From NCBI RefSeq assembly GCF_000518485.1, contig NZ_JADR01000001.1:310001-374000 (forward strand): 64,000 nucleotides of DNA, in the 5' to 3' direction. Shown here in pieces: positions 37,963 to 47,789 of the stretch (positions are counted from its first letter, which is position 1; every line of letters starts with the position of its first letter). A model generated the notes under the pieces. The model worked only from the letters and a program-made list of their open reading frames with translations, was not told the DNA's origin and made no database searches. A program made the translations under genes and the position numbers. Origin of the DNA: Olleya marilimosa CAM030 (GTDB lineage Bacteria; Bacteroidota; Bacteroidia; Flavobacteriales; Flavobacteriaceae).

Positions 37963-38490
37963 ATGATTTTAAAAGGTTTTAAAGAAAAATCTAATAAAAA
38001 GTACATTGCTAAATGTGCCCAAAGTCGTGTGATTTTGCCAAACGCAGATAAACTACAACGTGTTGGTGTTTTAGTAAATAGTCATGAGTTTTCTGATCCA
38101 GAATGGATTAAAAGCCTTACAAGTCTATTAAAAATAAAAGCTAACGACTTAAAAATTTTAACACTTTTTAATGGAAAAAAAAATGAAACGTCTGTATATA
38201 CTGAAACTTTTTCTGAAAAAGAATTAGGTTGGAAAGGACAATTTAAATCACAATCAGTTAAAGATTTTGTAGCTAATAAATTTGATTTGTTGATTAATTT
38301 TTATGAAACCGATTCCTTAGCTTTGCAAACCATTAGTGCAGCTACCCAAGCACCATTAAAGGTAGGTTTGCATAATGCAAATCCAGATATAAACGATTTA
38401 ACCATAGATATTACAATAAAAGATAAAAACATCTTTAAAACCGAATTAATAAAATACCTAAACATTTTAAATAAACTAAGTAATGAGTAA
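37963..38490 (+). CDS. DUF6913 family protein
   Basis: This 175-aa soluble protein begins MILKGFKEKSNKKYIAK, with conserved RVGVLVNSHEFSDPEWI and DFVANKFDLLINFYETDSLA. It is Bacteroidota-restricted and commonly placed directly before dapA, as here (8-base overlap). No catalytic motif is recognised and the function is unknown. The coupling to dapA points to some link with lysine/peptidoglycan precursor synthesis, or merely to conserved order. Confidence 0.85.
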   Translation: MILKGFKEKSNKKYIAKCAQSRVILPNADKLQRVGVLVNSHEFSDPEWIKSLTSLLKIKANDLKILTLFNGKKNETSVYTETFSEKELGWKGQFKSQSVKDFVANKFDLLINFYETDSLALQTISAATQAPLKVGLHNANPDINDLTIDITIKDKNIFKTELIKYLNILNKLSNE

Positions 38491-39370
38491 CCCTTTTTTA
38501 GGCACAGGAATAGCAATTGTAACTCCGTTTAATGATGATTTGTCAGTAGATTACAAAGCGCTAGAAAATATTGTAGAATATAATATTACCAATGGTATTA
38601 ATTATATAGTTATAAATGGTACAACAGGAGAAAGCGTTACAATTACCAAGCAAGAAAAACAAGATATTGTTGCTGCAATAATTAAGTTTAACAAAGGACG
38701 TGTGCCATTAGTTTTAGGTATTGGAGGTAGTAATACTGCACAAGTTGTAGAAGAAATTAAGTCTACAGATTTTTCTGGTATTGCTGGTATACTATCAGTA
38801 TCACCTTATTATAGTAAGCCAACTCAAGAAGGGATGTATCAACACTTTAAAGCCATAGCAGAAGCATGCCCAATAGATGTCATATTATACAATGTACCTG
38901 GTAGAACATCAAAAAATATGACACCAGAGACTACTTTACGTTTAGCTAAAGATTTTGATAATATTGTTGCAGTTAAAGAAGCTGGTAATAACGTAGCCCA
39001 ATATTTAGAATTATTAAGAGACAAACCAGACAACTTCTCTGTTATATCAGGAGACGACGACTTAGCTTTAGGTATTGTTTTAGCAGGTGGAGCAGGAGTA
39101 ATATCTGTTATTGGACAAGGGTTGCCAAAGGCATTCTCTACTATGATTAATTTAGGATTAGAAGGAAAAAACAAGGAGGCTTATAAACTTCATTTTAAAA
39201 TGATGGATGTTGTTAACATGATTTTTGAAGAAAATAATCCAGCAGGTATCAAAGCAGTGTTAAATAACTTGGAGTTATGTAATACAACAGTTAGATTACC
39301 GTTAGTACCTGCAACAGCACAATTGCAAAGTCGTATAAATACTTTTATGGCTAATTTTAGTAAAAGTTAA
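38483..39370 (+). CDS. dapA: 4-hydroxy-tetrahydrodipicolinate synthase
   Basis: This 295-aa TIM-barrel enzyme condenses pyruvate with aspartate semialdehyde. Schiff-base Lys lies in IVAVKEAGNN, the Tyr in YNVPGRT, and the substrate motif is INGTTGES. Length is standard. It is the first committed step of lysine and diaminopimelate synthesis, complementing dapF elsewhere in the window. Confidence 0.97.
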   Translation: MSNPFLGTGIAIVTPFNDDLSVDYKALENIVEYNITNGINYIVINGTTGESVTITKQEKQDIVAAIIKFNKGRVPLVLGIGGSNTAQVVEEIKSTDFSGIAGILSVSPYYSKPTQEGMYQHFKAIAEACPIDVILYNVPGRTSKNMTPETTLRLAKDFDNIVAVKEAGNNVAQYLELLRDKPDNFSVISGDDDLALGIVLAGGAGVISVIGQGLPKAFSTMINLGLEGKNKEAYKLHFKMMDVVNMIFEENNPAGIKAVLNNLELCNTTVRLPLVPATAQLQSRINTFMANFSKS

Positions 39371-39453
39371 ATTATACTTAAACCTAAGTCCAACTTGATT
39401 TCTTCAATTAATTTAGCAATCAAATTATATTTTTAAAATCCATTTAAATAGCG

Positions 39454-39461
39454 TATTTTTG
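39454..39461 (+). promoter_or_regulatory. -7 box of the bamD operon
   Basis: TATTTTTG fits TAnnTTTG and lies 18 bases before the bamD ATG at 39479. Confidence 0.55.
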
Positions 39462-39478
39462 CGCTTCGTTAAAATTTT

Positions 39479-40279
39479 ATGAAGAATTTACTTTACATCT
39501 TAATTACATTTTTAGTTTTCACTTCTTGTAGCGAATATCAAAAGGCATTAAAGTCTGAAGATGTTGCTGTTAAGTTTACAATGGGAGAAAAACTATATAA
39601 CGACGGGAAGTATAACAAGGCAAGTCGCTTATTTACTCAAATCGTTCCAGCTTACAGAGGCAAGCCTCAAGCAGAAAAATTAATGTTTTTAGATGCAGAT
39701 TGTTATTTTCAAATGGAAGACCACTATCTAGCAGGTTACAGATTTGAGCGTTTTGCATCAGCTTACCCTAGAAGTGAAAAAGTTGAAGAAGCATATTATA
39801 AAAGCGCATTAAGTTATGCGCAGTTATCTCCAGTGTATTCTAAAGATCAACACGATACAGATCATGCACTAGAGCAATTACAATTGTTTGCCAATTTATA
39901 TCCAGACTCGCAATACATGCCAAAAATTAACGAGTTGGTTAAAGAGTTGCAATATAAATTAGAATTAAAAGCTTACAGTATTGCAAAACAATACAATCAT
40001 ATTTCAGATTTTAAAGCTTCTATTAGCTCTTTTGATAATTTTATAGCAGATTTTCCTGGGACAACCCTACGTGAAAAAGCGTTGTATTACAGATTTGATT
40101 CTGCTTATCAATTAGCAATGAAAAGTGTAGAATATAAAAAAGAACAAAGATTAAATACTGCTATTACTTATTATAACAACTTTAAGAAAACTAATCCAGA
40201 GTCGGAGTTTATTAAAGATGCAGATAAAAAGGCAGAAGATTTAAAAGAACAATTAGAAAAATATAGTACTAAAAGCTAA
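39479..40279 (+). CDS. bamD: Outer membrane assembly lipoprotein BamD
   Basis: This 266-aa lipoprotein has signal LITFLVFTSCSEYQK (lipid Cys near residue 17). It has five TPR-like repeats (KLYNDGKYNKASRLFTQIVP; ERFASAYPRSEKVEEAYYK; SFDNFIADFPGTTLREKALYY). BamD works with BamA to insert beta-barrels in the outer membrane. It is the first gene of the cluster bamD - rpoZ - coaBC - DUF4835 - recN. Confidence 0.95.
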   Translation: MKNLLYILITFLVFTSCSEYQKALKSEDVAVKFTMGEKLYNDGKYNKASRLFTQIVPAYRGKPQAEKLMFLDADCYFQMEDHYLAGYRFERFASAYPRSEKVEEAYYKSALSYAQLSPVYSKDQHDTDHALEQLQLFANLYPDSQYMPKINELVKELQYKLELKAYSIAKQYNHISDFKASISSFDNFIADFPGTTLREKALYYRFDSAYQLAMKSVEYKKEQRLNTAITYYNNFKKTNPESEFIKDADKKAEDLKEQLEKYSTKS

Positions 40280-40285
40280 TATATT

Positions 40286-40615
40286 ATGGATTTAAAAAAA
40301 ATCGACGCTCCGTTAACAACGACGACTTACAATAGAAATGCTATAGATGCACCAACAAACAACATCTACGAAGCAATTTCTGTTATTGCAAGAAGAGCAG
40401 AGCAAATTAATTCTGAAATTAAAAAAGAATTAATAGAAAAGCTTGAAGAGTTTGCTACATATAATGATAGCTTAGAAGAAATTTTTGAAAACAAAGAACA
40501 AATAGAAGTATCTAAGTTTTACGAAAAATTACCTAAACCTCACGCTTTAGCAGTACAAGAATGGTTAGATGGTAAAATCTACCACAGAAATACAGAGCAA
40601 GATAACCAAGACTAA
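40286..40615 (+). CDS. rpoZ: RNA polymerase omega subunit
   Basis: This 109-aa Bacteroidota-type RpoZ contains NNIYEAISVIARRAEQINSE (residues about 26-45), equivalent to the omega signature, and an acidic C-terminus. It starts 6 bases after bamD and ends 4 bases before coaBC. The family is short and divergent, but the gene order is a strong marker. Confidence 0.9.
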   Translation: MDLKKIDAPLTTTTYNRNAIDAPTNNIYEAISVIARRAEQINSEIKKELIEKLEEFATYNDSLEEIFENKEQIEVSKFYEKLPKPHALAVQEWLDGKIYHRNTEQDNQD

Positions 40616-40619
40616 AGCT

Positions 40620-41831
40620 ATGTCTATATTAAGTGGCAAAAACATACTATTAGGCATCAGTGCTGGTATTGCTGCTTATAAGACAGCCTCCTTAGTCAGA
40701 GTATTTATAAAAGCAGGTGCAAACGTACAAGTCGTTATGACACCTGCTTCTAAAGACTTTGTGACACCACTCACATTATCTACGCTTTCTAAAAATCAAG
40801 TACACTCAACGTTTACCAACGATCAAGACGATAACGCTATGTGGAATAACCATGTAGAGTTAGGGCTTTGGGCAGATTATATGGTTATTGCTCCTGCAAC
40901 AGCCAATACATTGTCAAAAATGGCAAATGGTACTTGCGATAATTTACTTTTAGCAACATATCTTTCTGCTAAGTGTAAAGTTTATTTTGCTCCTGCAATG
41001 GATTTGGATATGTACATGCATCCATCTTCAGTTAACTCATTTAACACATTACAAAGTTTTGGTAACGTCATGATTCCTGCAACATCAGGAGAATTGGCAA
41101 GTGGGTTAGTAGGTCAAGGTCGTATGGCAGAGCCAGAAGATATTGTTGCTTTTATAGAAAAGGATATAATTAGTGGTTTACCATTAAAAGATAAAACGGT
41201 TTTAATAACTGCTGGACCAACTTATGAGGCTATAGATCCTGTACGTTTTATTGGTAATCATTCCTCAGGTAAAATGGGATTTGAAATTGCTAAAGCAGCA
41301 GCTAATCTTGGTGCTAAAGTTATTTTAATTTCTGGTCCAACAAATCAAACAGTTAATCATAACTTGATAACAGTACTACCTGTAGTTAGCGCACAACAAA
41401 TGTATGATGCAGCACATTTGCATTTTAATAATGTCGACATAGCCATTTTATCTGCAGCTGTAGCAGATTATAAACCAAAAAATGTGGCTACTCAAAAAAT
41501 AAAAAAGAAAGATTCCACGTTAACTTTAGAGCTAGAAAAAACTAAAGATATTTTAGCGTCTTTAGGTCAAATCAAAACAACCCAATTTTTAGTTGGTTTT
41601 GCTTTAGAAACTAATAACGAATTAGATCACGCAAAATTGAAGCTAAAAAAGAAGAATTTAGATTTAATTGTTTTAAATTCGTTAAACGACAAAGGTGCAG
41701 GTTTTAAATCAGACACCAATAAAGTAACTTTAATTAACAAGGAAGAGGAAGCTACTGTTTACCAATTAAAATCTAAAACAGAAGTTGCTAAGGACCTTTT
41801 TAATACTATAATAAATACACTAAATGCGTAA
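40620..41831 (+). CDS. coaBC: CoaBC: phosphopantothenoylcysteine decarboxylase/synthetase
   Basis: The start is ATG 40620 (403 aa), because the longer reading from 40569 overlaps rpoZ out of frame. The N-terminal CoaC flavoprotein domain has GISAGIAAYKTASLVR, VELGLWADYMVIAPATANT and PAMDLDMYMHP. The C-terminal CoaB domain has ITAGPTYEAIDPVRFIGNHS and AAVADYKPK. The enzyme makes phosphopantetheine for coenzyme A. It overlaps the next gene by 8 bases. With coaE later in the window, two CoA steps are represented. Confidence 0.97.
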   Translation: MSILSGKNILLGISAGIAAYKTASLVRVFIKAGANVQVVMTPASKDFVTPLTLSTLSKNQVHSTFTNDQDDNAMWNNHVELGLWADYMVIAPATANTLSKMANGTCDNLLLATYLSAKCKVYFAPAMDLDMYMHPSSVNSFNTLQSFGNVMIPATSGELASGLVGQGRMAEPEDIVAFIEKDIISGLPLKDKTVLITAGPTYEAIDPVRFIGNHSSGKMGFEIAKAAANLGAKVILISGPTNQTVNHNLITVLPVVSAQQMYDAAHLHFNNVDIAILSAAVADYKPKNVATQKIKKKDSTLTLELEKTKDILASLGQIKTTQFLVGFALETNNELDHAKLKLKKKNLDLIVLNSLNDKGAGFKSDTNKVTLINKEEEATVYQLKSKTEVAKDLFNTIINTLNA

Positions 41832-42711
41832 TCTTTTATTTCTATTTTTAATTTGTTTTAGTATTTCATTACAAGCTCAGGAGCTTAACGCTACCGTAGT
41901 TGTTAACGCACAGTTAACTGGTGACGAAAACTTACAGCAATTTAAAACACTAGAAAAACAATTAAAAGAGTTTATTTCTAGTACAAAATGGACTAACAAA
42001 AAAGTAAAACCACAAGAGCGTATCGACTGCAATTTTGTTATAAATATTGGAGAGTATTCTGGTAATAGTTACAAAGCAACACTACAAGTACAATCTTCTA
42101 GACCTGTTTTTGGATCAAGTTATACAACACCAATTTATAATGTAAATGATAAAGATTTTTCTTTTGAGTATGTCGAGTTTCAAAATCTAATTTATAATCC
42201 AACACAGTACGCATCAAATTTAATCTCTGTTTTAGCATTTCATATCCACATGATTTTAGGTATGGATGCAGAGTCATTTAAAAAAGAAGGAGGAGATGAT
42301 TATTTTAGACAAGCTCAAAATATTGTAAATTTCTCTCAGCAAGAAAACTACTCAGGTTGGAAGTTAGAAGACGGTTTACAAAGTCGTTTTGCATTAATAG
42401 ATAATTTACTGTCACCAACATTTAAAGAGTTTAGAACTGTATTATACAATTATCACAGACGTGGTTTAGACACTATGAGTGTTAATCAAAAGGATGCAAA
42501 AAATGAAATAGCTATAGCTTTAAGCTTATTTAATGACATGAACAGAAGACGTCCAAACTCGTATTTGCTTCGTGTGTTTTTTGATGCAAAAGCAGAGGAG
42601 ATAGAACAGATTTTTAGTGAAGGACCAAGTGTTGACATCGCTAATCTGGTCGATACTTTAAACAAAGTAGCTCCAATGCACTCTTCTAAATGGAGAAATA
42701 TAAAATTTTAG
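41824..42711 (+). CDS. DUF4835 exported protein
   Basis: This 295-aa protein has a signal peptide (MRNLLFLFLICFSISLQAQ). The DUF4835 body has TVVVNAQLTGDENLQQFKTL, a conserved RPVFGSSYTTPIYNVNDKDF and SVLAFHIHMILGMDAESF. The family is invariably between coaBC and recN in Bacteroidota and probably is a periplasmic beta-rich protein of unknown function. Confidence 0.9.
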   Translation: MRNLLFLFLICFSISLQAQELNATVVVNAQLTGDENLQQFKTLEKQLKEFISSTKWTNKKVKPQERIDCNFVINIGEYSGNSYKATLQVQSSRPVFGSSYTTPIYNVNDKDFSFEYVEFQNLIYNPTQYASNLISVLAFHIHMILGMDAESFKKEGGDDYFRQAQNIVNFSQQENYSGWKLEDGLQSRFALIDNLLSPTFKEFRTVLYNYHRRGLDTMSVNQKDAKNEIAIALSLFNDMNRRRPNSYLLRVFFDAKAEEIEQIFSEGPSVDIANLVDTLNKVAPMHSSKWRNIKF

Positions 42712-42787
42712 TCACTAATATTTTCATTCTTAAAAAGCGAAAAACCAAAACTTTTCACTTTTTAAATTTTAACCTTTCACTTTAAGA

Positions 42788-44440
42788 ATGCTTACTGGAT
42801 TAACCATAAAAAATTACGCGTTAATAGATCAACTCCAAGTTAATTTTAATGATGGATTTACCATTATTACAGGAGAAACTGGAGCAGGTAAATCTATACT
42901 TTTAGGAGGCTTATCATTAATATTAGGTAAACGTGCAGACTTATCTAGTTTACGTAATCCCGAAAAAAAATGTATAATAGAAGCCTCTTTTGATATTTCT
43001 AAATACAAACTTAAAAACCTTTTTAAGGATCAAGATTTAGATTATGATACGCAAACTATAATTAGACGAGAGATTTTACCATCCGGAAAATCAAGAGCGT
43101 TTGTAAACGACTCGCCTGTTAACTTGTCTAATTTGCAAGTCTTAGGAGAACATTTAATTGATATACATTCGCAACACGAAACCTTACAGTTAGTTGATGA
43201 TGCGTTTCAGTTTCAGGTGATTGACGCTTTAGCAAATACAGAAGCTAATCTAGAAGCATATAATCTTCATCTAAAAGAACACAAAGTATTACAAAAACAA
43301 TTAAAACAGTTACAACAGTTTCAGGCAGAAGCAATAAAGGAACATGATTATAATTCGTTTTTATTAAATGAATTGGTTGCAGCTAATCTAAAAGAAGGTG
43401 AGTTAGAAGTTCTAGAGGAAGAATATGAACTTTTAAATAACGTTGAAGCTATACAACTTAAATTAGAACAAGCTAATGCCTTATTAAGCGAAGAGCAAGC
43501 AGGTGTTTTAACATCACTAAGAGAGGTTAAAGTAGCCTTTCAAAAACTAGCATCAATATCTAATACCTATCAAGACTTATTAGATAGGGTAACTAGCAGT
43601 TTAATTGATTTAGACGACGTACTTGTAGATATAGAACGTTTTGAAGACAAACTAGATGCTGATCCAAATAGGCTAGAGGTAGTTAATGCTCAGCTTATGA
43701 CTTTAAATAACCTAATGCAAAAGCATTTAGTTAAGTCTATTGAAGAGTTAATTGAAATCAGAGAGGCTTTATCCAAAAAAGTGGAAGCAACTGAAAATGC
43801 TGACCAAGACATTGTTGATAAGCAAGAAGAAATTAAAGCTTTAGAAAAATTATTAAATACTGAAGCTAAAAACATAACAGATAAGCGTAATAAAGCCATA
43901 CCAGAATTGAAAAAACAATTAGAAGCTTTATTGACGCAATTAGGTATGCCTAATGCACAATTTAATATAAGTCTAGAAGCATCAAATACGTTTTTATATA
44001 ACGGAAAGGATAATTTAAACTTCTTATTTTCAGCAAACAAAGGAGGCCAATTTAATGTCCTTAAAAAAGCAGCTTCTGGTGGAGAGTTATCAAGAATAAT
44101 GCTAGCTATAAAATCTATTTTATCAAAATACGTTAAGCTACCAAGTATTATGTTTGACGAGATTGATACAGGAGTTTCAGGAGAAATTTCTAACAAAATG
44201 GCAGATATTATGTCGCAAATGAGTACTAAAATGCAAGTCTTTAGTATTACGCATTTACCACAAATAGCAGCAAAAGGAAATACACATTATAAAGTCTATA
44301 AAGAAGATGTTAATGAGGTGACCACAACCAATTTGGTTAAATTAAATTATGACGAGCGTGTTGTAGAATTGGCTCAAATGTTAGGAGGTACCCAATTATC
44401 AGATTCGGCAATAGCACATGCTAAACAACTATTAAATTAG
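42788..44440 (+). CDS. recN: DNA repair protein RecN
   Basis: This 550-aa SMC-like ATPase has Walker A ITGETGAGKSILLGG (residues 28-42), a long coiled coil (about 160-350), the ABC signature AASGGELSRIMLAI and Walker B PSIMFDEIDTGVSG. RecN tethers DNA ends during double-strand break repair. It is the last gene of the bamD cluster. A 13-mer motif follows 9 bases after its stop. Confidence 0.97.
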   Translation: MLTGLTIKNYALIDQLQVNFNDGFTIITGETGAGKSILLGGLSLILGKRADLSSLRNPEKKCIIEASFDISKYKLKNLFKDQDLDYDTQTIIRREILPSGKSRAFVNDSPVNLSNLQVLGEHLIDIHSQHETLQLVDDAFQFQVIDALANTEANLEAYNLHLKEHKVLQKQLKQLQQFQAEAIKEHDYNSFLLNELVAANLKEGELEVLEEEYELLNNVEAIQLKLEQANALLSEEQAGVLTSLREVKVAFQKLASISNTYQDLLDRVTSSLIDLDDVLVDIERFEDKLDADPNRLEVVNAQLMTLNNLMQKHLVKSIEELIEIREALSKKVEATENADQDIVDKQEEIKALEKLLNTEAKNITDKRNKAIPELKKQLEALLTQLGMPNAQFNISLEASNTFLYNGKDNLNFLFSANKGGQFNVLKKAASGGELSRIMLAIKSILSKYVKLPSIMFDEIDTGVSGEISNKMADIMSQMSTKMQVFSITHLPQIAAKGNTHYKVYKEDVNEVTTTNLVKLNYDERVVELAQMLGGTQLSDSAIAHAKQLLN

Positions 44441-44449
44441 TGGCTAAAT

Positions 44450-44462
44450 TTCCGCGAAAGCG
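44450..44462 (+). repeat. 13-mer TTCCGCGAAAGCG, copy 6 (intergenic recN-fabI)
   Basis: Exact copy, 22 bases upstream of the fabI -7 box. Confidence 0.7.
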
Positions 44463-44483
44463 AATTAAAAAAATTTTAAATAC

Positions 44484-44491
44484 TATCTTTG
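44484..44491 (+). promoter_or_regulatory. -7 box of fabI
   Basis: TATCTTTG fits TAnnTTTG and lies 47 bases before the fabI ATG at 44538. Confidence 0.55.
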
Positions 44492-44537
44492 ACAGATAAT
44501 ATAATAAACTAACATATCAACTGATAAACTATAAGTT

Positions 44538-45362
44538 ATGTCATACAATTTATTAAAAGGAAAAAGAGGAATCATATTTGGAGCATTAGACGAAAACTCT
44601 ATAGCATGGAAAACAGCAGAACGTGTCCATGAAGAAGGAGGTACTTTTGTACTTACTAATGCACCAGTGGCAATGCGTATGGGTCAAATTAATGTTTTAG
44701 CAGAAAAAACAGGCTCTCAAATAATTCCTGCAGATGCAACGTCTTTAGAAGATTTAGAAAACTTGGTATCCCAAGCTACAGAAATTTTAGGAGGTAAATT
44801 AGATTTTGTATTACATTCTATTGGAATGTCTATAAATGTTAGAAAAGGAAGACATTATACAGATCAAAATTACGATTGGACACAAAAAGGAACTGATGTT
44901 TCTGCAATGTCTTTTCATAAAACAATGCAAACGTTATACAAGCAAGATGCAATGAATGAATGGGGAAGTATCGTGGCTTTAACTTATATGGCAGCACAAC
45001 GTGTTTTTCCTGATTATAACGATATGGCAGATAATAAAGCTTATTTAGAAAGTATAGCACGTAGTTTTGGTTACTTTTTTGGAAGAGATAAAAAGGTTAG
45101 AGTTAACACAATATCACAGTCTCCAACACCAACTACAGCAGGTAGTGGAGTTAAAGGATTTGATGGATTTATCGCTTACGCGGAAAAAATGTCGCCTTTA
45201 GGTAATGCTACAGCTTTAGATTGTGCCAATTACACAGTATCGTTATTTAGTGACTTAACTAAGCGTGTAACTTTACAAAACCTGTTTCATGATGGTGGTT
45301 TTAGTAACATGGGAGTTAGTGATGCAGTTATGAGTGCATTTGTAGATGGTGTTGATAAATAG
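44538..45362 (+). CDS. fabI: Enoyl-ACP reductase FabI
   Basis: This 274-aa SDR-type enoyl reductase has the FabI active site, Tyr and Lys in FPDYNDMADNKAYLES (YxxxxxxK spacing), and an N-terminal NAD site KRGIIFGALDENSIAWK. It catalyses the last step of each fatty-acid elongation cycle with NADH. It is a single gene with a strong terminator. Confidence 0.96.
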   Translation: MSYNLLKGKRGIIFGALDENSIAWKTAERVHEEGGTFVLTNAPVAMRMGQINVLAEKTGSQIIPADATSLEDLENLVSQATEILGGKLDFVLHSIGMSINVRKGRHYTDQNYDWTQKGTDVSAMSFHKTMQTLYKQDAMNEWGSIVALTYMAAQRVFPDYNDMADNKAYLESIARSFGYFFGRDKKVRVNTISQSPTPTTAGSGVKGFDGFIAYAEKMSPLGNATALDCANYTVSLFSDLTKRVTLQNLFHDGGFSNMGVSDAVMSAFVDGVDK

Positions 45363-45380
45363 ACACGAGCAATATAATAT

Positions 45381-45414
45381 AAAAAAAGCCTTACAGAAAT
45401 GTAAGGCTTTTTTT
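45381..45414 (+). terminator. Terminator of fabI
   Basis: Perfect stem AAAAAGCCTTAC / GTAAGGCTTTTT with a 6-base loop and T-run. The rest of the gap to 45607 shows nothing I can support beyond an AT-rich presumed promoter region. Confidence 0.9.
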
Positions 45415-45607
45415 ATGTAATCAAACCACTGACAACCAAATATGTGTAAAAACTTACAAACAGTAAAATGTATTTAACATAAAGTTAATGGTATTTTAAC
45501 TGCTTTTTAAGTGTTTTTGTCGATTTGATGTGTTTGATAGTACTAGCTTAAGAATAAATCAATATTTTTAGAAAATGATTAATTAATTACTAACTTATAC
45601 TAATTTT

Positions 45608-47716
45608 ATGATGAAAAAAATTACTTTATTATTTTTTGCAATGATTGCCTTAATTTGGCATAGTAACGCGCAAGTTACAACACCACAAAATTTTGGTGCA
45701 AATGGACCTGACTCTGCACCAACGGTTCTTACTATTAATTCTGGTGATATTACTGTTAATGGATCAGCTCCAATTGATGCCATTTCTTTAGGAACTTTCA
45801 CTACACATTATAGTTCTCCAACTGGAGGGACTACTTATTGTAATAATTGGTATGCTTTTGATTTGGCTGTTACTGGTGGAGTAGCAGATGGAACATCTAT
45901 TTTAGCAGGTTGTGATACAGACTTCAACGGTTTGGATATTACAGGGTTTACTACTATAACAATAACAAGTGATGATATTGATAATGTCACTGATACTGTT
46001 TATTTTGATATAGATTTAGATGTAACATATACACCTGTTACACCACCAAATTGTGATTCTTTATTAAACCAAACAGTAGATGTCCCATTATCGGGAGATA
46101 TATCTTGGTCTGAAGCAACTGGAGGTCACACTGGTTATTTTTTAGTGGTAGGTACAGGAACAGGTCTTGATGATGTGGTTAATACAGATGTAGGTAACGT
46201 TACAACTTATAATGTAGGTACATTAATGGCAGGAACAACTTATTATGCTACTATAACACCATATAACGGTAACGGAAATGCTACGGGATGTACAGAGCAA
46301 ACTTTTGTTGCTTTTAATCCTGTTCAAGGAGATACATTTAATGATCCTTTACCTATCACACCTTCTGCTGAGGGAATTGCTTGTGATACTGCTGCGTATA
46401 CTTTTTCTTATGATTTCTCTACAGGTGTTTCTGATAGTGGTACAAGCAGCACTTGTGGTTCTACCTCTACATTTGATATGTTCTTTTCTTGGACAGCTAC
46501 AACTGATGCTTTATTGTGGAATGACGGTGGATCTAACCCAGGAGTTGCTGTTTACGATACCTTAGGAAATCAAATAGATTGTTTAGGAGCTTTTGCTGCG
46601 ACAAATGCGGAATTAAGTGGATGGAGTATTGGAGATAATTTAATTATTCAAGTTTATGATTTTGGTACGACAGGTACAAACCCAGTTTCTTTTTGTTTAG
46701 CAGAGTTTACTTTACCTGAGCCACCATCAAATGATACTTGTGCTGGTGTAATAGATCTTGGTACTTTAACTAGTCCTCTAACTGCAAGCACTGTAGGTGC
46801 TACTAATGATTTTGGTTCTTTTGATTGTTTTAACACAAATAATCAGTCTCCTGATATTGTATATTCAATTTTAGTTCCAAATGGTTATACGTTAACAATT
46901 GGTCAAACATCTAACGACTATGACTCTGAACATAGATTAGGTTATGGTGGTGCTTGTCCGGGAGATACATCTGTAGCTTGTACTGATGATTCAGATACAA
47001 CTACAGAATCATGGACCAATGATACAGGAGCAGATGAAACTGCTTATTGGATTCAATCTGCATATTCAACTGCAAGTGGTACCTTTACATTAGCTTGGTC
47101 ACTTACTCCGGCTAACGATGAATGTGCAACTGCAGAAGCATTAACTTTGGGAACAGAAATTTCTGCAGATAATACTGGAGCAACAGATTCTGGTGTTACT
47201 GGAGATTGTTTTACAGGTGCAGTTGCTGATTTATGGTACTCATTTGTTGCGCCTGTTTCAGGAGAAGTTACTATTACAACTAGTGCTGCTCAATACGGTG
47301 TTTATACAGATTGTGCTGGTACATTAGTTGGTGCTTGTAATACATCAGTTGTTGGAGATTTAACTAATGGAACGACTTATTATGTAAGAGTTAGTGATGA
47401 TGGTACTGCAAGAGCACAGGCTCCAGGAGCATTTACTTTAATGGTTTCAGAATCTACTTCTTTAAGTACAGCTGAGTTTAACTCAGAATCATTATTCGCT
47501 TACTATCCAAACCCAGTTAATGACAACTTAACATTAAAAGCTCAAAAAGAGATTTCTAATGTATCAGTTTATAACATGTTAGGACAAGAAGTGTATAGAA
47601 ATGCACCTAATAGTGTAGACAACCTAGTAAACATGTCTGACTTACAGTCAGGAGCTTACTTCGTTAAAGTTACTATTGATAATGTGACGGAAACAATAAA
47701 AGTAATTAAGAAATAA
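45608..47716 (+). CDS. T9SS-secreted multidomain surface protein
   Basis: This 702-aa exported protein has a signal peptide (residues 1-22, FFAMIALIWHSNAQ). A Gly/Thr-rich beta domain follows (25-140), then a fibronectin type III-like region (about 150-235, SGDISWSEATGGHTGYFLVV). Next come three PPC/CUB-like beta modules, two opening with the sequence NDxCA (NDTCAGVIDLG, NDECATAEALTLG). The C-terminal type A sorting domain reads FAYYPNPVNDNLTLKA ... SDLQSGAYFVKVTIDN. The last domain directs passage through the type IX secretion system and cleavage at the cell surface. The protein is very rich in Thr, Ser, Asp and Gly. Function is probably adhesion or matrix binding (inference). Confidence 0.93.
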   Translation: MMKKITLLFFAMIALIWHSNAQVTTPQNFGANGPDSAPTVLTINSGDITVNGSAPIDAISLGTFTTHYSSPTGGTTYCNNWYAFDLAVTGGVADGTSILAGCDTDFNGLDITGFTTITITSDDIDNVTDTVYFDIDLDVTYTPVTPPNCDSLLNQTVDVPLSGDISWSEATGGHTGYFLVVGTGTGLDDVVNTDVGNVTTYNVGTLMAGTTYYATITPYNGNGNATGCTEQTFVAFNPVQGDTFNDPLPITPSAEGIACDTAAYTFSYDFSTGVSDSGTSSTCGSTSTFDMFFSWTATTDALLWNDGGSNPGVAVYDTLGNQIDCLGAFAATNAELSGWSIGDNLIIQVYDFGTTGTNPVSFCLAEFTLPEPPSNDTCAGVIDLGTLTSPLTASTVGATNDFGSFDCFNTNNQSPDIVYSILVPNGYTLTIGQTSNDYDSEHRLGYGGACPGDTSVACTDDSDTTTESWTNDTGADETAYWIQSAYSTASGTFTLAWSLTPANDECATAEALTLGTEISADNTGATDSGVTGDCFTGAVADLWYSFVAPVSGEVTITTSAAQYGVYTDCAGTLVGACNTSVVGDLTNGTTYYVRVSDDGTARAQAPGAFTLMVSESTSLSTAEFNSESLFAYYPNPVNDNLTLKAQKEISNVSVYNMLGQEVYRNAPNSVDNLVNMSDLQSGAYFVKVTIDNVTETIKVIKK

Positions 47717-47736
47717 TCTTAAACTTTAATACAATT

Positions 47737-47765
47737 AAAAGCCACCTTTTTAGGTGGCTTTTTTT
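47737..47765 (+). terminator. Terminator of the T9SS protein gene
   Basis: Perfect stem AAAAGCCACC / GGTGGCTTTT followed by T-run. Confidence 0.9.
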
Positions 47766-47789
47766 ATACGATTAACTTACATTTGTTAT

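Noticed and set aside
43690..44196. 168-aa open frame on the minus strand inside recN
   Set aside because: Antisense shadow of a clear RecN. Composition (Ser/Leu/Ile-rich, no domain) is that of a reverse-complement reading.
45608..47716. T9SS protein as a recently acquired or repeat-expanded adhesin
   Set aside because: The beta modules are diverged from each other, there are no tandem DNA repeats, and base composition differs only as expected from Thr/Gly/Asp-rich content.
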